NCBI GenBank assembly: GCA_030015575.1
Contig: JASDDO010000028.1
Coordinates: 28,189,154-28,253,153, forward strand
Source: Agapanthus africanus
Lineage: Eukaryota > Streptophyta > Magnoliopsida > Asparagales > Amaryllidaceae
Length of the DNA stretch: 64,000 nucleotides
Direction: 5' to 3'
Positions 1 through 13,900 of this stretch are shown one piece after another; the stretch's first letter is position 1; every line of letters starts with the position of its first letter. The translations under genes and the position numbers were made by a program. The notes below the pieces were generated by a model that was not told the origin of the DNA, did not search any database, and was given only the letters and a program-made list of their open reading frames with translations.

Positions 1-1735
1 AAATAAACCCCAAGTATTTATTTATCGTATTTAGGGTTTTTATGGATGTAATTTTTAAAAGTGAGGTATTCTAGTCTATAAATACCTAGCTTGAATAATA
101 TATGGTATTTTTGTGTAAATTTGACTTGTATGGATTTTTGATGGTATTTTCATGAAACTTGTGATTCTTTTATTTTGTTTGGAAAAACGTGGAATTTATT
201 ATATATTTAAAATAGATGATTTGATAATATTTATATATAATTATTAAAAATAAAATTTATATATTAATAGAAAATCACGTTATTCTTAAAAATTGCATTA
301 AAAATTCCATCGAGAGCAGATGCTCCGTGAGGAGATTTGCATCTCGCTCTACTAGTCTCGAGGATGTGCGATAACCTGCACCATCCCTATCGGTTTCTCC
401 AAAATGGGTTGTAGAGGTTTAATTGCAAGGAATGTAAATAATACAAATTTAAAGAATACGGTTTTGAATAGTTTATGGTATTTTAATGTAACAGTAGTAT
501 TTGTTCCAAAAATATTGCTAAAAGAAAATCATGCTATGTCAAGATATGTGTTGTGAAAGGTAGGTCATTACCTCGTAAGATTTTCGTAAAGGAAGTACAA
601 GCATATATGATAAAAAATGTCGTATGTAAAGTTTGTGGTATTTAAACGTAAAAGTGCAATAAAAGTGGTTTTATATGGAGTTTTGAATTGAAACTTGTTC
701 CTAATTATTGTTTAATGTTTAACAAGTAAAGTACAATGATCGAGATAGATAGTTCTTAAGAAAAAATGTTAGTTTAACAAGTTTTAGAAATGAATGTCGG
801 TATAACTCCACTTACCAAAATCATTTAAAAGAAAAAGTTTTGAGAGGTAAAAAGAAGAGAGTAGGAAGGACTTACGAGTTGGAATGAGAGAGGGGAGATA
901 TAGGAACAGGTTAAGAGCTTCGTGGAGTCGCGGGGTTGCCGGAATCTTCTTAAATCGTCGCCGGAACTTGATCTTGGGCTAACTTCACTTGCATACTTTT
1001 TTGACTTGGAAAATTTCGAGGAATTTGGACAATGGATTCCGGAATAGAGAGGGTTAGGATGTGGGGTTGTATTTATAGGATAGAATTAGGGTTTTGAGAA
1101 TTAAAATGCATTTAAACTTAGATTAAAACCTTAATTTTTAATTCTCTGGTTAATTACAGGAAAAACAAACAGAAAAGGAGTAGTGAGGGTAGGCCACTCG
1201 ACAAGTGTGGAGAGTTAAGGGACTTTTCCCCACGGTTCAACCGTCAGTGTCTGTCCCCAAGCCGTCCTCGCCGGTCCGATTAGGGAGATGAGCCTCTGGA
1301 TTTTGGCCACGTGTCGGATATAATATATTCCACATATTTATTTAATCTGATTTTTCATTTTTACGTGTATTGCACATGTAAACTTTTGGGCTTCCAAAAA
1401 GTTTACATTAAAAATAATATGTGGCCGATGGGATTCGAATACAAGAGCTACATCACATTAGTGTAAGGTTTTACCAATGAAATACAAGTGTTTTCTTGCT
1501 ACTTAGAAACAAATTAAATTTATAACTTGTGTTCAAGCTTACAAATACTCTATTACTTAAATCAACTTTAAAGAATTTTGTACATTAAAATAGAATGGTT
1601 ACAATCCATTGGTTATTGGTTATAAATTTATAAGCCTGAGCCCCAAGGCTCAAAATTTCGGAAGCAGTCTCGAGATATCGGAACTCGGAGAGTGGTTATT
1701 GGTTGATATTTCAAACCATGAACACAGCCCGTCAT
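1..1735. other. AT-rich intergenic sequence, no gene recognised
   Basis: This stretch is mostly AT-rich with scattered short open frames and no codon pattern or motif I recognise. A GC-richer patch near 310-420 and another near 1195-1310 break the AT-rich background but show no coding signal. A tRNA-like B-box remnant occurs on the minus strand near 1430-1450 (see rejected items). It may hold the upstream region of the gene starting at 1923. Confidence 0.6.
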
Positions 1736-1922
1736 AAAGAGCGTTTTATTGGGCCCTTTTATAGTGGATCCACAACCCGTAAACTTCAATTTCACCTCTT
1801 CTTCTCCTTTCTCCTCAATAATAAACCCCTAGAGCGCTCTGCATAAAACGCTGGAAAATTTTGAAAGAAAGCATCAAAATTTTGAAACAGAGTATCAATT
1901 TCTTGAAAAGCTTGGATTTTTC
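1736..1922 (+). promoter_or_regulatory. Probable promoter and 5' leader of the small host gene
   Basis: A TTGGGCCC motif near 1748, like the site II (TGGGCC) elements of plant housekeeping promoters, is followed by a CT-rich leader (about 1794-1816) and an AT-rich leader running into the ATG at 1923. There is no strong TATA box. This is inference from layout: the leader-like composition and the ATG with a good splice donor 52 bases later are the only support. Confidence 0.35.
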
Positions 1923-4900
1923 ATGGATGAAATCAATTCTTATCCTCCCTCTTATGCTCGGCTGATCTCGCTACGTAAGAACCTTATCTCACTTAATTGC
2001 AAAAATTAGGGTTTTCCAATCTAAATTGGGGGAATTTATTGTTGCATGCTAGTTTCGTCGTCGAATTTTTCACTCTTAGTAAAGTTTTTAGATGTCGAGA
2101 AGCAAGATGTTGGTGTTTTCATGGTTTCGTCGATTGTTAGGATTTAAGCTTGAAGGCGCTGCCATTACTTAGGTTGGTTTATATAATTAACATCAGTGTT
2201 TTCTTGAAAGATAACAGGCCTATAATTAATCAATTGATTAAGTATTTGATTAGGTTAGTGAATTGATGAAGGATTTGCAAGGATGCATGTAATTTGGGTT
2301 ATGACTTCCAATGGAAATGTTTGGTAACAATTTCTTCTGTATTGACCGGAAAAGTTATTGAGTGTTGCTGAAATGAGAATGCTAAGATGGATGGGTGGTA
2401 ACACACTGTAAGATAAGGAATGCGTATATTTGTAACTAGTTGGAGGACGCTCGCATGGAGGTAAGATAAGAGAATTGATTGAGATAGTTTTGACATGTGC
2501 ATCGGAGTGAGAAGAAGTGGAAAAATTGTGGTTAATGATGCACCTGTATCTAGATGAACATAGAGGCATTGAAGAATGATATGTTAATTATTAATTTAAC
2601 TGAGTAGACGATATTTAACAGAGTAGAATGGAAGAAACCGGTTCATATTGCCGATATAAAATTTTTGGGATAAGGGCTTGTCGTTGCAATCGATGTTGTA
2701 TTTGCCATAATCAGTTTGGAAATTACTTTTCTTGGCATGAATATGCATCTTTCACAGGTTATATTTAATATTTGTTTTCTACCATTAATATTATGAGCAA
2801 TTTATTAAAACAATAGTCTACTGATAAGCCTTGTTAAAATCCTTAAAACCTAAACTCTGCTCTAACTCTTCCATACACGTTCCATCTTATTATAGTACTG
2901 CTTTTGAGAGTTTTCTGTGTATTTACTGTAGGGTGTTTTTCGTCACCCCATTGAGATGGGAATACGCGCACGCGTTTCGGGCGTACTACAGATTCCCCAT
3001 GCCTAGGGTAGGCCGGGGTTTAATGATTGTGGGGATCCGAATCTCCGGCAGCCGCGGACTATGCCGCCGTTAATTACCCCTTGCCTTTGGGGCGAGGGAA
3101 CCTCCGATTAACGGGTTAATCTGGTCATGCGAACTCAATATGCAGTGTGCGTGTGTTTTGAAAGGAGGTTTTGGATATATCGGGAGCCACGCAGAGTTTT
3201 TACGGGGGTCCCGCTACCCGGATAGCGGGCTGGGGGTCAAGGGGGCTAGCAGCCCCTTTGCGGGGTGCGGGGCAGCGCCCCGGCCCCAAAATTTTTGAGG
3301 AGGAAAGTATTGTGGAGTGTGTGCATATCTATACATGTGTATGCATATGTTATATATAAAAAAAAGGGAAAAGGCATCCAAAGGATGCGTGGGGCAGCAC
3401 CTTGGGCGCTGTGCGCTTAGGTGCTGTGCGCTCAGGCGCAAGCACACCACGTGTCGGCACGTGGGCGTTTTGCGCATGAGCGCTGCGCGCAGGAGCGCAA
3501 GTGCGCGCGCCACGTGGGCGCTTTGCGCAAGAGCGCCGCGCGCTGGTGCGCGCCACGTGTCGGCGCGTGGGCGCTTTGCGCATGAACGCTGGAGCGCAAG
3601 CGCGTGCGCCACGTGTCGGCACGTGGGCGCTTTGCGCATGAGCGCAAGCGCGCTGGAGCGCAAGCGCGCGCGCCACGTGTCGGCACGTGGGCGCTTTGCG
3701 CTCGGGCGCAATGCGCTGGAGAGGAAAAGAGGGCTTTTAGCCCCAAAAACTCTCGAAAGAGAAATTAGTGGAGTTAAACTCCTGAAAAAAGAAGAAGAAT
3801 GTTTTGGTTGGGGAAATGGGTTCTTTTTCCTTCTCTGTTAGCTGGCTCAAGAGACGTGAGATCTAAAAATCTCTTTTTTTTGAGATCTAATGATAGATCC
3901 AAGTTCCCCTTTATGGGTTTTGTGGTGAAAAACTAATTTGTTTTGAAAAAGGAAGAGTAAAACTCTTGATTTAATTCAAAAGAAAGATGAAGGTTTTGGA
4001 ACCTTGAAGAAGGAAGAACGATCTCAGATCTGAAACTTTTTTTTTTGGAGAGAGAAAAAAGTTGCTGAGATATTTCATTATCTTTGCCTTTATAGGCCAT
4101 ACATTTTATACATAACCCCTTGGGCTTCACAAAATGGCATTTTGCCTATCCCATGGCTCATGTGCCATTTCTTTTTGCACATAAGCCATGGGATTTACAA
4201 AAATTTGGCTTTATGCCTATTTTTCTTACATTTATCCGAAGATAAAATAAAAGAAATACAACAAAATTATTTATTACAAAATTTTTATCTTGGCATGGGG
4301 GGAGGCCGGCCGCTTCATGTTCGGGCTCGACCCGGGCATGGGCCCACTGGATCTGGGCTTGGGCCCACTTGGCTTGGGGTTGACTTTGATTTTGACTTGG
4401 TCAACCGGGGTGTAAATTTTTACCTCAACAAATTGCCCCCCATCAATAAATGCACACCACATATGTGGGTCGTGTGTATGAAATTGATGGATCTTCTTTC
4501 ACGTGGAGGCGACTTGATTTGGTTCCCGCCTTTTGGGAAGCTGGCACTGCCCTTTTTACGACATGGACGGTCGTTGCTTGACATGTCTCCGAGACGGAGT
4601 GTCCGTGATAGGCGTTTTCCCTGGCCCGGAGCTATCTGGTTCCCGCTTTGTAGGAATCCTGTGCTGCCCTTTTTGCGACTTGGACGGTCGGTGCTGCCCT
4701 TTTAGCGACGTGGAAGGTCGGTGCTGCCCTTTTAGCGACGTGGACGGTCGGTTCTGCCCTTTTTGCGACTTGGACGGTCGATGCTGCCTTTTTAGCGACG
4801 TGGACGGTTGGTGCTGCCCTTTTAGCGACGTGGACGGTCGGTTCTGCCCTTTTTGCGACTTGGACAGTCGGTGCTGCCATTTTAACGACTTGGACGGTCG

Positions 4901-7900
4901 ATACTGCCATTTTAGCGACTTGGACGGTCGGTTCTGCCCTTTTTGCGACTTGGACGGTCGATGCTGCCCTTTTAGCGACGTGGACGGTCGGTGCTGCCAT
5001 TTTAACGACTTGGACGGTCGATGCTGCCCTTTTAGCGACTTGGACGGTCGGTTCTGCCCTTTTTGCGACTTGGACGGTCGATGCTGCCCTTTTAGCGACG
5101 TGGACGGTCGATGCTGCCATTTTAACGACTTGGACGGTCGATGCTGCCCTTTTTGCGACTTGGACGGTCGGTGCTGCCCTTTTAGCGACGTGGACGGTCG
5201 GTGCTGCCTTTTAGCGACGTGGACGGTCGATGCTTGATTTGACTTGCTCTGCTTCTTGCAATGTCAGGGGTAGACTTGACTTGCTCCGCTTCTTGCAATG
5301 TCAGGGGTAGACTTGACTTGCTCCGCTTTTTGCGGTGTCGGAGTGGAAGTTGACTTGTTGATTTTGATTTGGGTTGACATCGGTATCGCTATACTGGAAT
5401 ATGGTACCAGGAGCGAATCATCATCTGTCATGGAGAGGATTTTGGTTTTTGTTTGGCATCTGTATTGCTGCACTGGAATAATGCCAGGAGCAACTTATCA
5501 TTTGCCCCGAGAGGATTTGGGAGAAATTGGGATTGTTTTACGCCCGTGGATTGTATAGGGTTTTGCAGGATGTATGATCCAGACCGTAGGGCCGGAAAAA
5601 TTTCGGGACTTTGTCGGCGTCTGCATCGCTGCACTGGAATATGGTACCAGGAGCGACTCATCATTCGCCGTTGGGGTATGGGATTTGGAATTTGGTTGGC
5701 GTCTGCATCGCTGCACTGGAATATGGTACCAGGAGCGACTCATCATTCGCCATTTGAGGATTGGGGAGCGATGGCTTAGGAGACAGGTTTAGATCCCTAT
5801 CGCCTAAGGCTTTTCAATTTTATGGGCCGTGAAGGTCCCATAAAAGCATTTCCTCCCTACGAGTCGTAAGGATCCCGCAGGTGTATTTTCTCCTTAAGAG
5901 TCGTAAGGACTCCTAAGTGTGTTTTTTCTTTATGAGTCGTAAGGATCCCACAAAGGTTTGTTCTCCTCATGTATCGTGAGGACACATGAGTGGGTCTTCT
6001 CAATGGAGCATAATTCCAAAGGCGGAGACCAGCCGCGTAACTGGTAATTGTGGTGGGGCATGGGTATGACGAGAATTATTTAAGCCCGTGGATTGTATAT
6101 GGTAGTCAACTTGGGGACCAACCGTAGGGCTGGGAGAATTTTGAGAAATTGGATTTTGGTTGGCGTCTGCATCGCTGCACTGGAATATGGTACCAGGAGC
6201 GACTCATCATTCGCCGTTTGGGGACTTGGAATTTGGATCTTGTTTGGCATCAGCATTGCTGCACTGGAATAATGCCAGGAGCAACTCATCATTTGCCTCG
6301 GGAGGACTTGGGATTTGGGTTTTTGGTCGGCATCAGCACCGCTAACACTGAAGCGAAATGCCAGGAGCGAATCATCATTTGCCGTTGCCCGTTGGGGAAC
6401 GATGGCTTAGGAGATAGGTTTGGGTCCCTATCACCTAAGGCTTTTCAATTTTATGGGCCGTGAGGGTCCCATAAAGCATTTTCTCCCTACGAGTCGTAAG
6501 GATCTCGCAGGTGTATTTTCTCCTTAGGAATCGTGAGGATTCCTAAGTGTGTTGCTCCATTGTGAGTCGTAAGGATCTCACGCAGGGGTTTTCTCCTCAC
6601 AAGGTCGAGAGGACTTTGCGAGTGTATTTCATCTCTTTTCACGAGTTTGCACCTTTTCGGGTTTTCACAGACTCGCCGGTAGTCCTGCTGTTTTTACTCA
6701 CGGAGCCCTTTCGTGTTTTCATCCGTGCCCGTTTTGCTTGTGGACATACCGTTTATTTCTTCTTCTTTTTTCTTTTCTTTCTTTTTTCTTTCTTTTTTTT
6801 GCTGCTGGTGGGACTTTAAAGTAGTCTCACCGGCAGGGTTTGGGAGAAATAGGGGTCATTTAAGCCCGTGGATTGTATACGGTTTTGCAGGATGTCTGAT
6901 CCAGACCGTAGGGCTGATGCGCTCAATTCGCCTGCGACTTGGAGCATTCATGTGTAGTATTTCTTGAGATATCGGCCATTGATGGGTGGCATGGGCCTTT
7001 CTCCCTCGGCACTTATTAGTTGGTAGGATCCTCCGTCGAACACTTTCTCGATGACGTATGGTCCTTCCCAGTTCGGCTCGAATTTTTCCTTGCATGTCGA
7101 TTGGGATGATCGGTCTTTTGAGGACCAACACCAATTTACCTTTCTTGAAAGCGCGGAGACGGGTTATCTTGTCATAGGCCCGTGACATTTGGGCTCGGTA
7201 TAGTTCCAGATTTTGCTGCACCGCGAGCCTCTTTTCTTCGAGGGCATCGAGTTCTTCAAGTCGAAGGAGCATGTTTTCCTCCTCCGTCAACTCGTGCTGA
7301 ACGGCCATTCTTAAGCTTGGAACTTTGACTTCGAGGGGGAGGACCGCCTCCACTCCGAAGAGCAATGAGTATGGAGTGGACTGAGTTGGAGTACGGTGCG
7401 TGGTACGATATGCCCACAACGCCTCATGAAGTTTGAGATTCCAGTCTCTCTTGTTGGCTGAAGCATTTTTCCTCAGGAGCTTGCATAGAGTCTTATTGAA
7501 GGCTTCTGCTAGTCCATTGGCTCTTAGATTATAGATGGAGGAATATCTCCAGTCTATCTTGTGCTGAGTAGCGAACCTTGAGACATTGAAGCTCTTGAAA
7601 GAAGGCCCGTTGTCAGAAATGATTCTTCTTGGTGTACCAAAGCGGTATAGAATATTATGCTGGAAGAATGTCAGAATATCTTTTGTCTTGACTTCTTTTA
7701 GCGGGACAGCTTCAGCCCATCTGGAGAAGTAGTCTGTCGCGGCCAGTATGAACCGGTAGCCTTTAGATGACGGAGGATCAATTGGGCCAACAATGTCGGT
7801 GCCCCAAACTTCGAAGGGCCACGACGCCACCGTAGGATGCAGCGGATTGGGATGCTTGTGAATGAAATCACCATGAATTTGGCAGATATAACATTTCTTT

Positions 7901-10900
7901 GCATGCTCTCCGCAGTCCCGTATGATGGTGGGCCAGTAATACCCAAGCCGTTTGATTTGAAGTCGCATCTTGGGGCCAGATTGGTGAGCACCGCAAATGC
8001 CCGAGTGAATATCTTTCATGACCTTTTGGGCTTCGGCCAATGACAGACACCTGAGCCAGAGTTGGTCGTATGACCTGCGGTATAACGTGTCATTTACAAA
8101 CACGTATCGGAGAGCTCTTTTCTTCAACTGAATCCTCGCAGATTTTTCTTCGGGCAGCTTGTCGTATCGGAGGTACTCTATGAAGGGTTCTCTCCAATCG
8201 GGCTCGTCTTGGATGATCGAAGCTTCTTCCGCAGGACTGCTCTTTTGTTCCGCGCTTTCCTCTTCTCGTAGAGAGACTGGGGGTAGAATTTGCCGGCTCC
8301 TGACTGTGATCAGAATTTCGTCCATGTCAGGATCAGCCAGCTCCTTGGCTAAGCGAGCGAGTATGTCGGCTTTTCCGTTCAACGCTCTGGGGATTCTCAT
8401 TAGTTCAATATGAGTGAACTGTTTCATGAGTTCCACTGCTCGGCCTTTGTACCGAGCTAACTCGGGTTTGTATATCTTATAGTCGCCGCTTACTTGGTTG
8501 ACGACAAGCTGGGAGTCACCGTAGACTCGTAGTCGACGGATTTCCATTTCTACGGCGAGCTCCAAACCAGCTATCAGGGCTTCATACTCAGCTTCATTGT
8601 TTGTCTGAGGCTCGGTGAGAGCGAAAAAACGCCGTAGGGTTCCCATTGATGGCGTGATGAACACCAATCCTATCCCCGCTTTTACCTCCGGGACGCTTGA
8701 TCTGCCGGAGCTCCTTATTGATGAGGCCCCATCGAAGTAGAGCTCCCAACATGGCTCATCTTCCTCGAGGTGCAGTACTTGTTCGTCGGGTAACTCACAA
8801 TTTAGCGGCGACCCTTCTGGTATGGGATGAGCAGCGAGAAAGTCTGCAAAAGCTTGCCCCTTTACTGCTTTCTGAGGGGCATAAACTATGTCAAACTCAA
8901 GTAGCATGACAGTCCATCTTGCCATTCTGCTGGCTAGGCTTGCTTTGGTCATAAAGTGTTTGAGCGGGTCGACCTTGGAGATCAGCATAACCCGATGAGC
9001 GAGCAAGTAGTGCCTCAGCTTCTTCACAGCAAATATTAGAGCTAGGCATTGCTTTTCGATTGGGAAGTAGTTGTGTTCCGCCCCGACTAGAGTTCGACTG
9101 AGGTAGTAGAGGGCATTTTCTTTTCCCTCCTCATTATTCTGCGCAAGGAGCGCACCGAGTGACTCGTCCAGCGCGGCAGTGTAGAGAATCAGCGGTTTAT
9201 TTGGAATGGGAGCGGCCAGCACTGGAGGGTGCAACAAGTATTGTTTGATGCTTTCGAACGCTGCTTGACATTCGGCATCCCAGATAAAAGGAGCTCCTTT
9301 CTTCATGAGCTTTGAGAAGGGCCTACATCTCCCTGATAAATTTGAGATAAACCTCCGTATATAAGCAAGCTTGCCTTGAAAAGATCTTAACTGCGTCAGA
9401 CTCTTCGGAGGGGGCATCTCCATGATGGCCTTTATCTTTGATGGGTCAACTTCGATCCCTCGATGTCGGACTATGAAGCCCAGGAATTTTCCCGATGACA
9501 CTCCAAAAGCACATTTCAGAGGATTCATCTTCAGATCGTATTCCCTCAGTCTGATGAGAACGGTTCTAAGATCTTGGATGTGGTCAGCCTTGGCTTTAGT
9601 TTTGACGACCAGATCATCAACATAGCATTCGACGACTTTATGAATTAGGTCATCAAAGATATTAGTCATTGCCCTTTGATATGTAGCACCTGCGTTCTTC
9701 AGTCCGAATGGCATTACCTTGTAGCAATATATTCCGATCGGGGTTCGAAATGCTGTGTGCTTCTCATCCTCAGACGACATCTTGATCTGATTATATCCAG
9801 ACGAGCCGTCCATAAAGGTGAACAGTTCATAATTTGAGGTGTCATCGACCATCATTTCCATGACCGGTAGCGGGAAGTCGTCTTTAGGACATGCCTTATT
9901 GAGGTCCCTGAAATCGATACAAACTCGGATCTGCCCATTTTTCTTCTTCACTGGGACTATGCATGCGATCCAGTCTGCATATTTCTCTTCCCTGATGAAG
10001 CCGGCATCGATGAGTTTCTTGGTTTCCTCGATGACCTTTTCTTTCAACTCCCTTCTCATTCTTTGAGGAGCTTGTTTGACTGGCTTAGCATCAGGAGATA
10101 TAGCCAGCTTATGCACGGCTACCTTAGGGGAAAGGCCAGGCATTTCTTTGTACGTCCACGCGAAGCAGTCGACGAACTCACGCAGCAAGGTAATTATCTG
10201 CTCTTTCATTTCCTCCGACAAAAGTGAGCTAATGCAGGTCGGCCTTGGATTATCGGACGTTCCTAAGTCAATCTCGGTTAGCTCATCAAAGGTTGCTTGT
10301 CCGCCATCTTCGAGCTCTTGAGGAGCTTCTTCTGGCTCGGCTATCTCGTCGTCATTATTTGATCTTTCGCTGGCCTCACCAATATGGATCATGTAGCACG
10401 CTTTGGAATCAGGTTGAATATAGCCTATGCCCCGTCTATCTGGAATTCGTCCGTCGATGAGTACTCGGACCTGGGGCGGATGCCATAGCCCTTCGTAAAA
10501 CTTTGCTTCGGACTCCGTTTGATATAACCGGCATCCGCACTTCTTGAAGTATTCCCGCATCTCGGGCGCATAGTATCTGGGATTGAGGACGGCTCTTATG
10601 CCTCTCTCATAGGGAAGGCACACGACAGAAAGGTCGTCCGGGTGCACAACGGGGTTTGACTTGTAAAACAGGATGCCCTTCTGTCCATTTTTCCTCCCGG
10701 GCACGTAGAAAGTTTCCAGCTGGTCCACGGTAGAGACTGACAATGCGTCGAGCTCTTTGCACATCCGTTCCGGCACCCTTGTGATGGCCAGGGACCCTTC
10801 TGCGACTTCGAAGGTCTCTCGTAGTTTCGCTTGCTGCACGGGGGGCCGATCTGCACAGCTGTTGCACGGCAGGTCCTCTTCTTCTGACTCTTCAGTGTCA

Positions 10901-13900
10901 CTGCCAAGATGAGGACGGACTTTGCTGCTAGACGGGCCTTCAGTAACAGATTCGTCCATATCGCTGCCGAAACGAGGACGAGTTTTACGGAAGGACGGGC
11001 TTCCAGCATCGGACTCATCAGTGTCGCTGCCGAAATGCGGGCGCACTTGGGTATTTTTGCTTTTGAAAGTGACAGCCGGCGCAGATTTGCTTTTGAGTCT
11101 TGGGGCCGGTCTATCCTCAGTCAGTTGTGGCTTAGCATTTTGGTGGTTCATAAAGTACCGAAAATCTTCATATCGGACTTCATGCACACCGAACGGCTGG
11201 ATGTCTCCGTCAATGCGTCTTTCTTCGCCATTTTTAGTATATTTCATGCATTGATGGAGAGTTGACGGAATGATGCCGTAATCGTGGAGCCACGGCCGTC
11301 CTAAGAGAATCTTATAAGACGTGTCGGCGTCGATCACATATATCTTAGCTTCAGTTTGCAGATCCCCGAATTTGATTGGCAGAGCTATGGACCCCAGAAC
11401 TTGCTGACAATTTTGGTTGAAGCCTTGAATGACAATCCTTTCCCTTGACAGGTGTCGGACGTCCATTGACAAACTCTTCAGAGTTCGCAAATTCATGATG
11501 TTCACTGAGGACCCCGGATCAATCAATATGCGATTAATTCTATCTCCGTCGCTGTACCCGATCACGTAAAGCGGCCGATTATGCTCAGCCGTTCCCAGTA
11601 GCAAGTCTTCATCCTTACATGTGACTGCGGCGGCATACAAAGCGTGCTGGGCTTCTTTCATATTAATTTCCGCGAAGTGAGCCTGGTACCGCTCGGGGTT
11701 TTGTAGAGCATGGATGAGAACATCTCTAAGCTCTTTAGATAGGACCAAGGCGTCGTAGATGCTCAGGAGAGACGGAAGCTTCCGGAGATGTGCCAAGACA
11801 TTATAGTCCACCGAGGAAGGACTTATGTTTTCATCAGCCGGTTCTCTGCCCTCTTCTTCATTAGCGACTTGTTTTTCCTTCCCTTTTGGGGCGTTGCCCT
11901 GATTTGGCGGTAGAGCCCTGCCGCTTCTGAGCTGGATTTGATTGGTCGTTGTGGCGAGCTCTTCATCCTCTTCGGGAAAACAAAGCTTCTCTTCCGAGTC
12001 GCTTCCAAGATGGATGGCGTAGCAGGTCACTACTGGGATCTCTTTATTGAAGTCTTCTTCTAACTCCTCCAGAATTTCAGCCGCTTGTACAGGGAAGAAC
12101 TCATTCAATTGAATCAATGTTCTTTCCTTTTGTTCATATTCTTCGAGGGAATCGATATATTTTTGAATGGTCGATCTCCCTGCAGACTCTTTTTCGCGCC
12201 GAGCTGCACTTTTCTTCTTCTTGAGCTTCTTGGATTTTGAGCCAGATGGAGCCGCATTGGTAGCTGGACTGGTAGGCTTCTTCTGCCCTTCCCATTCCAT
12301 CCTGGGTTCCTTCCGAAGTAGCTTTATCATCTTCTTCGTCTTATTAGATATGTGCGTACTCCACGGAGGCCGCGATGAGTCCATTTCATTTCTCAGGGCA
12401 GCGGGTTCGGCTGTCTGCTCCCAGAAAGCTTCAGTTTCTGTCTGTATAAAGTTAGTGGTTGCAACTTGATTGTTCACCAACACACTTTTGGACAGCTCGA
12501 TCTCTCCAGCCTTGTACTGCTTCTCGACCCAGTCTTTGAAGATATAGCAATCCTCGATCGCATGGCTCACTACTCGGTGGTACGGGCAATACAGAGGATT
12601 GTCGGTCATTTTTGCTTCTTGGGGTCTTTTCGACTCCGGCAATTGTAGGCCGTTGTTCAAGGCATCTTTAAATATCTTGCGGACCTTGTCCCTTCTGAAA
12701 GAGTAAATCTTGTTCTTTTTCTCCTCTAAGGAAGGTCCATCTCCTCCCAGCAATGGCTTTCGAGACCGGTTAGTTTTGGATTCGGCCGCCCTTCGCTTTT
12801 CTTCATTGTCGGAGGCATTGAAGACATTGGTACTGCTGGAACTCCCGCTTCTACGGTTGTCGTCCCGTTTGCTTTTCCAGGTTTTGTCTCTCTGAGAGTC
12901 CGGCAGGGACTCTTGCTTCAAGCGTTCCAGCATTTGAACTTTCTTGGTTAGCTCCTGAAATGTCTTGAGGCCCGCTGTACACAAGAATGGGACCATCCAA
13001 TTGCTGAGGTTCCCAATGAGAAGGCTGACGGACTGGTCCTGCTCCAGCGGCGGTTCGCACTTGACTGTGAGATTACGCCATCGAGCGATAAAGTCGGTGT
13101 TGCTTTCATTCTTCCCCGGCTTGGTCCTCACAAGGTCGGCAATGGAGATTTTATCACTGACACTCATGAACCTTTGCCGAAACAGGGACTCCATTTGGGC
13201 AAAGGTAATGACGGACTCATCCGGTATACTCGCATACCAGTCGAAGGCGACGCCGGTCAGGCTGTTGACAAACTGACGAAGAAGGAGCGCGTCATTGCCC
13301 CCTGTATTTCCGCACGATGCTTTGAAGTGGGCGACGTGCTGATTTGCATTCCCCGTTCCATCAAATCTTCCGAACTTAGGAATGACATAGCCGCTTGGGA
13401 ACTCAATCAGATCGTACTGCGCGGGGTATGGCCGCCCACTACTGCCGATTTCTTTCTGAGCTTCAGCTTCGGCCACCAATGTTTTAACCTTGCCGGTGAC
13501 CAAATCCATTATCCGATCCTGTGTTAGCGGGATAGTGCTATCTGGGGCCAAGGCGTCCCCAGAAGCGGAGTATGGCCGGGTTTCATGTGGCTCGACCAGT
13601 CTCGGTCCCAAAGGAACCGGCATGGGTTGCCTCGGATTGTCATCACCCGGCTGATTAGTAGCGGCTTGTGCCTGATTGGGAGGCGCTCGAGCAATTTGAG
13701 CCGTAAGCTGCATCACTACGTTCGTTAAGTCGTCAATCTTCGAATAGAGCTTGGCCATCTCTTTATCTTTGCTCCTGAGCTGTTTTCGAAGCTCTTGAAG
13801 TAGCTCTTGCTCCGCAGTCCTGGGGCGGAAAGTCGGCTCTTCCTCGCTGTCCGAGCTTGACTCTGCATGGACCGAGGGGTCTTTCTGCCTATCATCCTCA

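Noticed and set aside
1425-1500. tRNA-like sequence on the minus strand (GTATTCGAATCCC with an upstream CATTGGTA)
   Set aside because: A B-box-like string and a weak A-box are present but no cloverleaf can be drawn; at most a decayed tRNA or SINE remnant.
3317-3841. Long overlapping frames on both strands in the left LTR
   Set aside because: They come from a GC-rich tandem repeat without stop codons; the same frames occur in the right LTR (15561-16067) and have no domain.
4533-5237. 234-residue Cys/Asp-rich frame on the plus strand
   Set aside because: Product of a 30-bp tandem array in a retrotransposon 3' region; the opposite strand is open too.
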